This document shows positions 8,501-16,093 of a stretch of 64,000 bases of DNA, piece after piece (positions within the stretch are counted from its first letter, which is position 1; each line of letters opens with the position of its first letter). Origin of the DNA: Streptomyces sp. STR69 (GTDB lineage: Bacteria; Actinomycetota; Actinomycetes; Streptomycetales; Streptomycetaceae); the NCBI RefSeq assembly GCF_024519455.1, contig NZ_JALJRY010000028.1:1-64000 (forward strand), read 5' to 3'. The notes beneath the pieces were generated by a model. It was not told where the DNA came from. It made no database searches and worked only from the letters and a program-made list of their open reading frames with translations. The position numbers and the translations under genes were made by a program.

Positions 8501-9388
8501 TCAGCTACGTTCCGTAGCGCGAGCCTCCTCATCAGCGGCTCCGCCCGCCCCGACAAGCCCCGACCGCATCCCGTCCAGCCGAGATCCGAACCGCCGCATC
8601 TCCCGCTGACCCACCGCCCCGATGATCCCCGGCAGATACCCGCGCACGCCCTGCGTCCCCCGCAGCCACCCCTGCCCGTACACATGACTCGCCCGCCGCT
8701 CGATCCCGGCGACGATCCGGTCCACGGCCGGCCCCAGTGGATACGTCTTGTTCGCCGGCCACGGCAACCGTTGTCTCAACTCCCGCATGACGTCGTCCTG
8801 ATCGGCCCCGCGCACCATGTCCGTGTCGGTCCAGGACAGATACCCGACCCCGACCCGTACGCCCTTGTAGCCGACCTCGGCGCGCAGACTGTGCGCGTAC
8901 GCCTCGACGCCCGCCTTGGACGCGCAGTACGCGGTCATCATCGGCGCGGGCGTGATCGCGGCCAGCGAGGCGATCTGCAGCAGATACCCCCGGCTCTCCA
9001 TCAGCACCGGCAGAAACGCCCGCGCGGTCATGGCGGACCCGATCAGATTCACCTCGATCACCCGCCGCCACGCGACCGGATCGGAGTCGACGAAGGGCCC
9101 GCCGCTGGCGACCCCCGCGTTGGCGACGACGATGTCGACCTTCCCGAACCGCTCCTTGACCTCGGCCGCGACCCGCACCATCGCCTCGTGGTCGGTGACA
9201 TCCGCGTACCAGGAGGCGCTGTCGGTGTGCAGCCGCTCGGCGACCTGCTTGAGCGCGTCCGGCTCCAGCCCGACCAGCGCCACCTTCGCGCCGCGCGCGG
9301 ACAGCTTGCGGGCGAGCAGTTCGCCGACGCCCCGCGCGGCCCCGGTCACGACCGCGACCTGGCCCTCCAGGCTGACCTTGGTTCTCAT
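8501..9388 (-). CDS. SDR-family oxidoreductase
   Basis: A 295-residue classical short-chain dehydrogenase. The Rossmann motif TGAARGVG is near residue 15, ANAG near 90, and the catalytic Ser and Tyr-x-x-x-Lys appear as QIASLAA and AYCASK. It uses NAD(P)H to interconvert alcohol and ketone or aldehyde groups. Its ATG overlaps the stop of the upstream alpha/beta hydrolase by 4 bp (ATGA), so translation is coupled. With the monooxygenase and hydrolase it forms one operon. Order suggests successive steps on a hydrophobic alcohol, ketone or ester, with substrate unknown. The C-terminal 40 residues are hydrophilic and probably dispensable for the fold. Confidence 0.9.
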   Translation of the reverse strand: MRTKVSLEGQVAVVTGAARGVGELLARKLSARGAKVALVGLEPDALKQVAERLHTDSASWYADVTDHEAMVRVAAEVKERFGKVDIVVANAGVASGGPFVDSDPVAWRRVIEVNLIGSAMTARAFLPVLMESRGYLLQIASLAAITPAPMMTAYCASKAGVEAYAHSLRAEVGYKGVRVGVGYLSWTDTDMVRGADQDDVMRELRQRLPWPANKTYPLGPAVDRIVAGIERRASHVYGQGWLRGTQGVRGYLPGIIGAVGQREMRRFGSRLDGMRSGLVGAGGAADEEARATERS

Positions 9389-10320
9389 GCGCCCTCCTTG
9401 ATCTGCTCGCTCGGGTCGAACTCGATGTAGGCGGCGGCCAGTTCGCGGATCTTCCGGCTGACCAGCTCCGGCGCCTCGACGGGGGTCATGTGCCCGAGCC
9501 CCGTCAGCTCGGTGCTCCCCACGCACTGCGGCAGCGCGGCGACCAGCGCCCGTGCGTGCACCGGCGGTGTCATCCGGTCCGCCGTACCGACGACGACGGC
9601 TGTGGGTACCGCCAACTCCCGTACGCCGTGGTCGAGATCGAGGGAATCGAGGACCTGCGACCACGCGTACCGCACCGTCCGCGGACACGCGTGCACGATC
9701 CGCGCGCACGCCTCGACCATGTGCGGCGCGGAACCGGGTCCCATCGTCCCGTACTTCAGGATCCGGCGCGCGGCGGGCGTGACCGGCCCGAGCGGCGCCC
9801 GGGTGCCGAGGACCTTCCGGGTCAGCCAGGTCCGGGTCCGCCCGGCCCGCATCGGCACCACGAGCGACTCGTCGACCAGCCGCGAACTGCCCGTACTGCA
9901 CAGCAGAACGGCCACCGCGTGCTCCCGGAACCGCGCCCGCCCGGCCGCCGCCAGCACGGTCATCCCGCCCATGGAGTGCCCGGCGACCACGGCCTTCTCA
10001 CCGGGGGTGAGCGTCGCTTCGAGTACGGCTTCCAGGTCGTCGGCGAGTGCGTCGGTGCTGTAGGAGAGGGCCGCCGGACTGCGCCCGTGGCCCCGCTGGT
10101 CGTAGACGACGACCCGGTGGTCGACCGCCAAGTCCCTTGTCTGCGCGGCCCAGAAGGCCGTGGAGCAGCACCAGCCGTGCGCGAGGACGACGGCCGGCGC
10201 GCTCTCGGGGCCGTGCACCTCGACGTGCAGCCGGGAGCCGTCGGCCGAGGTGACGGTCAGTTCGCGGACGGGGACGGGCGGGGCGTACGGCCCGGACGTG
10301 ACGTGCAGGAGACGGCTCAT
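9385..10320 (-). CDS. Alpha/beta-fold hydrolase
   Basis: A 311-residue serine hydrolase. HGWCC near residue 50 forms the oxyanion region, GHSMGG carries the nucleophile Ser, and the catalytic His is in GLGHMTP close to the C-terminus. Such enzymes cleave esters, epoxides or lactones. It is the middle gene of the operon with 4-bp ATGA overlaps on both sides. Next to a Baeyer-Villiger-type monooxygenase, hydrolysis of the ester or lactone product is a natural guess. The start at 10320 is fixed by the overlap and fits the family length. Confidence 0.9.
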   Translation of the reverse strand: MSRLLHVTSGPYAPPVPVRELTVTSADGSRLHVEVHGPESAPAVVLAHGWCCSTAFWAAQTRDLAVDHRVVVYDQRGHGRSPAALSYSTDALADDLEAVLEATLTPGEKAVVAGHSMGGMTVLAAAGRARFREHAVAVLLCSTGSSRLVDESLVVPMRAGRTRTWLTRKVLGTRAPLGPVTPAARRILKYGTMGPGSAPHMVEACARIVHACPRTVRYAWSQVLDSLDLDHGVRELAVPTAVVVGTADRMTPPVHARALVAALPQCVGSTELTGLGHMTPVEAPELVSRKIRELAAAYIEFDPSEQIKEGA

Positions 10321-11816
10321 ACGGCGGCCTCGGCCTTCTTCTCGGCGGGCGCCCGTACGACCTCGTACTCCGCGAGGTTCACACGCCGCGTGGCCGTGCG
10401 GAACTCGGTGGTCGTGCCGGGCCAGATGGTGGTGTTGCGGCCGTTCGCGTCGAGGTACCAGCTGGTGCAGCCGCCGGTGTTCCACACGGTCCGTTTCATG
10501 CGTTCCTGCACACGCCGGTTCCAGGCGTCCACGGCGGCGGGCCGGGCGTCGAGGGCGACACGTCCGCCGAGGACGTCCAACTGCCGTACGTAGTCGGCGA
10601 GATAGTTCAGCTGGGACTCGATCATCAGGATCATGGAGGAGTTCCCGAGGCCGGTGTTGGGCCCGATGACGGTCATCCAGTTGGGGAACCCGGCCGCCGA
10701 GGCGCCGCGCAGCGCCTGCATTCCGCCCTGCCAGGCCTCGGCCAGCGTCCGTCCGTCCGCGCCGACGACCCGGTCGGCGATCGGCATGTCCGTGACGTGG
10801 AAGCCGGTACCGAAGACGATCGCGTCGACCTCGGCCGTACTGCCGTCTGCGCCGACGACGGTCGAGCCGCGCACCTCGGCCAACCCGCTGGTGACGACGT
10901 CGACGTTGGGCTGGGCGAGGGCCGGATAGTAGGCGCTGGAGAGCAGGATGCGTTTGCAGCCGATGCGGTAGTCGGGGGTGAGCTTGGCGCGCAGGGCCGG
11001 GTCCTTGATGGAGCGGGCCATGTTCCGCTTGGCCAACTGCTCGACCATACCGAGCTCGTTGGGGCGCTTGGTGAACGCCTGGACCTGCAACTCCCGCAAT
11101 CCCCACAGGAGTCCGCGGCGGGCCTGGGTGGTGAACGGCAGCGCGCGGTGCAGGGCGCGTTCGGCGCCGCTGATGGCGCGGTCGACGCGGGGCATCACCC
11201 AGGGCGGGGTGCGCTGGAAGAGGGTGAGGCGGGACACCTCGGGCTGGATCGACGGCACGATCTGGATCGCGGAGGCGCCGGTGCCGACCATGGCGACGCG
11301 TTTGCCGCGCAGGTCGTAGTCGTGGTCCCAGCGGGCGGAGTGGAAGACCTTGCCGGGGAAGGAGTCGAGGCCCGGGATGTCCGGGACCTTGGGGTCGGAG
11401 AGCGGTCCGGTCGCGGAGACCACGAGGTCGGCGGAGTAGGAACCGCCGCTGGTCTCGATGTCCCAGCGCAGCCGCTCCGCGTCCCAGGTCATCATCTTCA
11501 CTTCGGAGTTGAAGCGGAGGTGGGGGCGGAGCCGGAAGACGTCCGTGACGTGCTCCAGGTAGCCGCGGATGTGCTCCTGCCCGGAGAAGGTGCGCGGCCA
11601 GTCGGGGTTGGGCGCGAAGGAGAACGAGTACAGATGGGACGGTACGTCGCAGGCACACCCGGGGTAGCTGTTGTCCCGCCAGGTCCCGCCGACGCTGTCG
11701 GCGCGCTCCAGGACGACGAAGTCGGTGACGCCCTCGCGCCGCAGCCGCACCGCGGCCCCCAGCCCGCCGAACCCGGAGCCGATCACCGCCACCCGCACAT
11801 GCTCGTGTTCGGTCAT
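10317..11816 (-). CDS. FAD-dependent monooxygenase, Baeyer-Villiger/flavin-containing type
   Basis: A 499-residue flavoprotein monooxygenase. The first dinucleotide-binding motif is GSGFGGLGAA near the N-terminus (FAD). The second is GTGASAIQ near residue 175 (NADPH). Between them, FPGKVFHSARWDHD matches the Baeyer-Villiger fingerprint FxGxxxHxxxW(P/D). It should insert oxygen into ketones or oxidise soft heteroatoms using NADPH. The ATG at 11816 has GGGAGGG just upstream. It is the first gene of the three-gene operon and is divergent from the MerR gene, with a strong palindrome in between. The layout resembles the mycobacterial mymA operon (monooxygenase, lipase, SDR), although the regulator class differs. 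Confidence 0.9.
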   Translation of the reverse strand: MTEHEHVRVAVIGSGFGGLGAAVRLRREGVTDFVVLERADSVGGTWRDNSYPGCACDVPSHLYSFSFAPNPDWPRTFSGQEHIRGYLEHVTDVFRLRPHLRFNSEVKMMTWDAERLRWDIETSGGSYSADLVVSATGPLSDPKVPDIPGLDSFPGKVFHSARWDHDYDLRGKRVAMVGTGASAIQIVPSIQPEVSRLTLFQRTPPWVMPRVDRAISGAERALHRALPFTTQARRGLLWGLRELQVQAFTKRPNELGMVEQLAKRNMARSIKDPALRAKLTPDYRIGCKRILLSSAYYPALAQPNVDVVTSGLAEVRGSTVVGADGSTAEVDAIVFGTGFHVTDMPIADRVVGADGRTLAEAWQGGMQALRGASAAGFPNWMTVIGPNTGLGNSSMILMIESQLNYLADYVRQLDVLGGRVALDARPAAVDAWNRRVQERMKRTVWNTGGCTSWYLDANGRNTTIWPGTTTEFRTATRRVNLAEYEVVRAPAEKKAEAAV

Positions 11817-11844
11817 CCCGTGCCCTCCCATACGACCACAACCA

Positions 11845-11862
11845 CGCCAGTGAACACTGGCG
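11845..11862. promoter_or_regulatory. Palindromic operator candidate between monooxygenase and merR
   Basis: CGCCAGTG and CACTGGCG form a perfect 8-bp inverted repeat around AA. It lies 29 bp upstream of the monooxygenase ATG and about 85 bp upstream of the merR start. The position suits control of the monooxygenase operon by the divergent MerR protein or by an unlinked regulator. Confidence 0.65.
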
Positions 11863-11946
11863 CAATCGGAGCGTAGAGCAGCTCCGTACTGATGGGTAGG
11901 GGGCGGTACCAGGAAAGTTACCCGGGGTACGACGTAGGGTGCGGGC

Positions 11947-12621
11947 GTGGCGGAGAAGGCAGAACACAAGCGCGAGTACCGCATGGAGGAACTGGCCGAG
12001 CAGGCCGGCATCACGGTGCGCACCCTGCGCTTCTACCGCGAGCGCAAACTCATCCCCCCGCCACGCCGGGAGGGCCGTATCGCCTGGTACGACGAGAACC
12101 ACCTCGCCCGCCTGCGCACGATCTCGGCGCTCCTCGAACGCGGCCACACCCTCAACGGCATCGCGGAACTGGCCGAGGCCTTCGACCACGGCCGCAACGT
12201 CGGCGAACTGCTGGGGCTGGGCGCGCCGACCGAGGAGACCCCGGTCCGGCTCACCCCGGAGGCCCTCGCCGACTACTTCGGCGACCAGGCCACACCGGAG
12301 AACTTCGCCGCCTCGCTCGAACTCGGCTACCTCGGCACCGACGGCAGCGAGATCGTCCACATCAGCCGCCGCCTCCTCGACATCACGGCCGCGCTGGTCC
12401 GCGAGGGCATCCCCCTCGCGGACGTCCTGAACGCGGGCCGCCGCGTCCGTGAACACACGGAGTCCCTGGCCGACCTCTTCGGCGACCTGGTGCTCGCCCA
12501 GGGCGGCACACCGGAGGACCTGCAACGGCTGCGGCCGTTGGCGAAGAGCGTGGTGGAGGCGGAACTGTCGATGGCGATGGACAGGCGACTGCAGACCCGC
12601 CAGGGCCCTCAGAGGCCGTAG
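11947..12621 (+). CDS. MerR-family transcriptional regulator
   Basis: A 224-residue MerR protein. The winged helix is at residues 11-80 (YRMEELAEQAGITVRTLRFY, then the recognition wing and the dimer helix starting near LARLRTISALLERGHTL). The C-terminal effector domain has no metal-binding Cys cluster, so an organic ligand is more likely than a metal. I used the GTG at 11947. The ribosome binding site is weak, so an unannotated start a few codons away cannot be excluded. The gene diverges from the monooxygenase operon and is its probable regulator. It converges with the exonuclease III gene with only 13 bp between stops. Confidence 0.85.
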   Translation: MAEKAEHKREYRMEELAEQAGITVRTLRFYRERKLIPPPRREGRIAWYDENHLARLRTISALLERGHTLNGIAELAEAFDHGRNVGELLGLGAPTEETPVRLTPEALADYFGDQATPENFAASLELGYLGTDGSEIVHISRRLLDITAALVREGIPLADVLNAGRRVREHTESLADLFGDLVLAQGGTPEDLQRLRPLAKSVVEAELSMAMDRRLQTRQGPQRP

Positions 12622-12634
12622 CCGACCGTCACCG

Positions 12635-13438
12635 TCAGAGGTCGTAGACCACCGTCACCGGCGCGTGGTCCGACCACCGCTCGTCATGCGTGGCCGCCCG
12701 CTCGACATACCCCTTGACCGCCTTGGCGGCGAGCCCCGGCGTCGTCACGTGGTAGTCGATGCGCCATCCGCTGTCGTTGTCGAAGGCCCGCCCCCGGTAC
12801 GACCACCACGAGTACGGCCCCTCCACGTCCGGATGCAGCGCCCGTACGACATCGACGTACGCTCCGTCCGCCGCGTCGAAGACCCGGCTCAGCCACTCGC
12901 GCTCCTCGGGCAGGAAGCCGGAGTTCTTCTGGTTGGCGCGCCAGTTCTTGAGGTCGGCCTGCTGGTGGGCGATGTTCCAGTCGCCGCAGACGACCACCTC
13001 GCGGCCGTCGGCGGCGGCCCGCTCGCGCAGGTTCTTCAGATGGGCGAGGAACTCGTCCATGAAGCGGATCTTCTCGTCCTGCCGTTCGGTGCCGACCTCG
13101 CCGGAGGGCAGGTAGAGGCTCGCGACCGTGACGCCGGGGAGGTCGGCCTCGACGTAGCGGCCACTGTCGTCGAACTCGGCCGATCCGAAGCCGACTTGGA
13201 CGCGGTCCGGCTCGCGACGGGTGTAGAGGGAGACGCCCGCGCGGCCCTTGGCGGCGGCCGGCGCGTGCACGACGTGCCAGCCCTCGGGGGTGCGGACGTG
13301 CTCCGGCAGCTGCTGCGGCTCGGCTCGCACCTCCTGGAGGCAGAGCACATCGGCGGAGGTCCCGGCGAGCCACTCCACGAAGCCCTTCTTCGCGGCGGCC
13401 CGTAGTCCGTTCACATTGGCAGAGGTCACAGTGAGCAC
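12635..13438 (-). CDS. Exodeoxyribonuclease III
   Basis: A 267-residue exonuclease III/AP endonuclease, close to the 268 residues of E. coli XthA. Metal and catalytic motifs are all visible: SANVNGLRAA (Asn), LQEVRAE (Glu), CGDWNIAH (Asp/Asn) and the C-terminal SDHAPV (Asp-His). It acts in base excision repair by nicking abasic sites and trimming 3' ends. I chose the GTG at 13438, which starts the protein at the first beta strand. The longer upstream frame adds 51 residues without family similarity. It diverges from the acetyltransferase at 13517. Confidence 0.92.
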   Translation of the reverse strand: MLTVTSANVNGLRAAAKKGFVEWLAGTSADVLCLQEVRAEPQQLPEHVRTPEGWHVVHAPAAAKGRAGVSLYTRREPDRVQVGFGSAEFDDSGRYVEADLPGVTVASLYLPSGEVGTERQDEKIRFMDEFLAHLKNLRERAAADGREVVVCGDWNIAHQQADLKNWRANQKNSGFLPEEREWLSRVFDAADGAYVDVVRALHPDVEGPYSWWSYRGRAFDNDSGWRIDYHVTTPGLAAKAVKGYVERAATHDERWSDHAPVTVVYDL

Positions 13439-13503
13439 TCCGGCACGATACCGGCACACTGGACGGAGTCCGGATCCGCCCGGATCCCCCTTACGAGTAG
13501 GTA

Positions 13504-13509
13504 TACGAT
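13504..13509 (+). promoter_or_regulatory. -10 box of a probably leaderless acetyltransferase transcript
   Basis: TACGAT lies 8 nt before the ATG at 13517 and no Shine-Dalgarno sequence is present. That spacing puts the transcription start at or next to the ATG, as in leaderless actinobacterial messages. No good -35 hexamer is visible. Confidence 0.5.
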
Positions 13510-13516
13510 TTTCGGC

Positions 13517-13993
13517 ATGAATATACGCACTGTTCCCTTCGACCACCCCGACGCCGTGAAGCTGAACGACGAGGTCCAGGCGGAGTACCACGTCCGCTAC
13601 GGCGACGGCGGCGACTCCACCCCGCTCGCCCCGACGGACTTCGAACCGCCGAACGGCGTGTACTTCATCGCGTACGACGACAACGACGACCCCGTCGCCA
13701 CCGGCGGCTGGCGCGCCCAGGACGCCAACGGCGAGGGCAACGAGGACGGCGACGCCGAGCTCAAGCGGATGTTCGTGATCGAGCAGGCGCGCGGCCTGGG
13801 TCTCGCCCGCCGCATGCTGGCCGCCCTGGAAGCGGACGCCCGCGCGGCCGGCCGTAGCCGCATGGTCCTGGAGACCGGCACCAAGCAGCCCGAGGCCATC
13901 GCCCTCTACACGTCCAGCGGCTACGAGCCGTGCGTGAAGTTCGGCTACTACCGCCTCTTCGACGACAGCCGGTGCTTCGCGAAGGCACTGTGA
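13517..13993 (+). CDS. GNAT-family N-acetyltransferase
   Basis: A 158-residue acetyl-CoA-dependent acetyltransferase. The acetyl-CoA loop is near residues 90-105 (FVIEQARGLGLARRML, the R/Q-x-x-G-x-G/A motif in degenerate form), followed by LETGTKQPEAIALYTSSGY, which is the typical motif B ending. The acceptor is unknown. The N-terminal half is acidic. Translation probably begins on a leaderless message. The gene diverges from xthA by 78 bp and converges with the response regulator. Confidence 0.85.
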   Translation: MNIRTVPFDHPDAVKLNDEVQAEYHVRYGDGGDSTPLAPTDFEPPNGVYFIAYDDNDDPVATGGWRAQDANGEGNEDGDAELKRMFVIEQARGLGLARRMLAALEADARAAGRSRMVLETGTKQPEAIALYTSSGYEPCVKFGYYRLFDDSRCFAKAL

Positions 13994-14017
13994 CCGCGGG
14001 AAGACACCGTGCGCCGG

Positions 14018-14683
14018 TCAGCTCCTCAAGTAGGTGAGCACGGCCAGCACCCTGCGGTGCGCGTCTTCCGCCGGCGGCAGGTCCAGCTTGGCGAGGATGC
14101 TGCCTATGTGCTTGCCGACGGCGGCCTCGGTGACCACCAGCTCGCGGGCTATCGCGCCGTTGGACCGGCCCTGCGCGACCAGCCCCAGCACCTGCCGCTC
14201 CCGCGGGGTCAGCCGGGCCAGCGGATCACGACGCCGGCGCAGCAACTGCCGTACGACCTCCGGGTCGACGACCGTGCCGCCGGCCGCGACCTCGCTCAGC
14301 GCGTCCACGAAGTCCTCGACCTGGCCCACCCGGTCCTTGAGCAGATAGCCGACGCCGGTGCCGTCACCGGAGTCGAGGAGCTCGGCGGCGTAGGCGCGCT
14401 GCACGTACTGGCTGAGCACCAGCACCGGCAGTCCCGGGCGCTCCGTGCGCAGCCGCACCGCCGCGTGCAGGCCCTCGTCCTGGAAGCCCGGCGGCATCCG
14501 CACGTCCGTCACCACGATGTCCGGCGCGTGCTCGGCGACGGCGGCCAGCAGCGCGTCCGCGTCCCCGACCGCGGCCACCGCCCTGTGGCCGAACCGGGCG
14601 AGCAGCGCGACGATCCCGTCCCGCAACAGCACACTGTCCTCGGCCAGCACGACACGCAGCGCCGGCCGCTCCCCCTCGGCCAT
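14018..14683 (-). CDS. NarL/LuxR-family response regulator
   Basis: A 221-residue two-component response regulator. The receiver domain occupies residues 8-125, with the acidic pair in VLAEDS, the phosphorylation Asp in IVVTDVRMPP and Lys in YLLKDR. The LuxR-type helix-turn-helix is at 155-215 (LTPRERQVLGLVAQGRSNGAIA). Its ATG overlaps the histidine kinase stop by one base (TGATG), so the two are translated together. The target genes are unknown. Confidence 0.92.
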   Translation of the reverse strand: MAEGERPALRVVLAEDSVLLRDGIVALLARFGHRAVAAVGDADALLAAVAEHAPDIVVTDVRMPPGFQDEGLHAAVRLRTERPGLPVLVLSQYVQRAYAAELLDSGDGTGVGYLLKDRVGQVEDFVDALSEVAAGGTVVDPEVVRQLLRRRRDPLARLTPRERQVLGLVAQGRSNGAIARELVVTEAAVGKHIGSILAKLDLPPAEDAHRRVLAVLTYLRS

Positions 14684-15981
14684 CACTCCCCCCGCTCCCC
14701 CTCCGCACCGCACGGAATGTCCGCGCACGGAATGTCCACCCGCAGAACCGTCGGACCGCCCACCGGGCTCGACACCAGAAGTGAACCATCCAGCACTGAC
14801 ACCCGGTCCCCGAGCCCGGTCAGCCCGCTCCCCCGCCCGGCGTCCGCGCCCCCGCACCCGTCGTCGTACACCTCCAGCACCAGCCGTCCGTCCCGGTGTC
14901 CGCCCCGCACCCCGGCCCGGGTGGCACCGCTGTGCCGGTCGATGTTGGCGAGGGCCTCGCAGACGACGAAGTAGGCGGTGGCCTCGACGGCCGGCGAAAG
15001 CCGTTCGGGCAGGTCGAGTTGGACGTCCACGGGTACGGCACCCCGGTCGGCGGCGTCGGCGACGGCGGCTTCGAGGCCGTAGTCCACGAGGACGCGGGGA
15101 TGGATGCCGTGGATCAGTTCGCGGAGTTCGGCGAGGGCGCGTCCGGCCTCGTCGTGGGCCTTGGCGAGCTGGTCGGCGAGCGGGCCGGGCCGGGCGTCGA
15201 GGCGGGCGAGACCGAGGGTCACGGTGAGGGCGACGAGCCGTTGTTGGGCGCCGTCGTGCAGGTCGCGCTCGATGCGGCGGCGCTCGGCCTCGAAGGCGTC
15301 GACCAACCGCAGCCGGGAGCGGGCGAGTTCGACGACCCGGTGCGCCGACTCCCGTTCCTCCGGCGCCAGTAGCAGCCGCGTCAGCCCGGCGCGCGCCCCG
15401 GCGACGACCGCGAGGGCGTAGAGCCCGGGCGCCAGCAGGACGAGCCCGAGAACGGCGATCCCGGCGGCGGACGGCCAGGTGGTGACCGTCCACAGCTTGA
15501 GCACCTTCACCTCGCCGTCCCCCATCAGCGCGGGCGTGCCCAGCATGGCCAGCGGGCCGCCGAGCCCGACCACGAGGACGAACGCGTCGAGCGGCCACAG
15601 CACCAGCGCGAACAGCAGCGTGTACGCCAACTCCCGCCAGGTCGCCTGCTCGCGCAGCCGGGTCGTCAGCCAGCCGCGCAGCCCCGGCAGGTCCGGCACC
15701 CGGTGCGGGCCGGGCACCGGCTCCCGGTCGACGATCCGCAGCCGGTACCGCTCGGCCGCGGCGACGGGTATCCCGGCGAGCGCGGTCAGCACGAGCAGCG
15801 GTATCCCCACCAGGACGACGGCCAGCACACCCCCGCCGACCACCCCGGCCAGCAGCAGCACCAGCACGACGGCCCCGGCCACGGCTCCGCTCCCGAGATA
15901 CAGCACGGCCCGCCAGGGCCACACCGACCACAGGAAACCGGGCCTCGCCAGGGCCTGCCACACGGTACGCATACGGATCAC
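14683..15981 (-). CDS. Sensor histidine kinase (HisKA_3 type)
   Basis: A 432-residue membrane kinase. The N-terminal 200 residues hold several transmembrane helices in the arrangement of the putative sensor domain found in Streptomyces NarL-type kinases. The H-box ERRRIERDLHDGAQQRL lies near residue 235 and the ATPase domain follows, ending with GSGLTGLGDR. It should autophosphorylate on His and pass the phosphate to the adjacent regulator. The GTG at 15981 gives the full-length frame, and an ATG three codons later is an alternative. Near the C-terminus the peptide DIPCADIPC comes from a short tandem DNA repeat at about 14706-14735. Confidence 0.9.
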   Translation of the reverse strand: MIRMRTVWQALARPGFLWSVWPWRAVLYLGSGAVAGAVVLVLLLAGVVGGGVLAVVLVGIPLLVLTALAGIPVAAAERYRLRIVDREPVPGPHRVPDLPGLRGWLTTRLREQATWRELAYTLLFALVLWPLDAFVLVVGLGGPLAMLGTPALMGDGEVKVLKLWTVTTWPSAAGIAVLGLVLLAPGLYALAVVAGARAGLTRLLLAPEERESAHRVVELARSRLRLVDAFEAERRRIERDLHDGAQQRLVALTVTLGLARLDARPGPLADQLAKAHDEAGRALAELRELIHGIHPRVLVDYGLEAAVADAADRGAVPVDVQLDLPERLSPAVEATAYFVVCEALANIDRHSGATRAGVRGGHRDGRLVLEVYDDGCGGADAGRGSGLTGLGDRVSVLDGSLLVSSPVGGPTVLRVDIPCADIPCGAEGERGE

Positions 15982-16000
15982 CGTAGGAGGCGGGGCAGTT

Positions 16001-16038
16001 GGGGGACAGGGGTCCAGGGGGTGGGGTGGGGGTGGGGG
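16001..16038 (+). other. G-quadruplex-capable tract upstream of the histidine kinase
   Basis: Six runs of four or five G separated by one to four bases occur on the plus strand within 38 bp, just upstream of the kinase start on the opposite strand. Such a tract can form a G-quadruplex in the template-complement strand. No protein-coding role is seen. Confidence 0.6.
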
Positions 16039-16093
16039 CAGCCATACCTGTCGGGATCCCGCGGGGTGTCAGGCGTGGATGACGTACAGGAGA

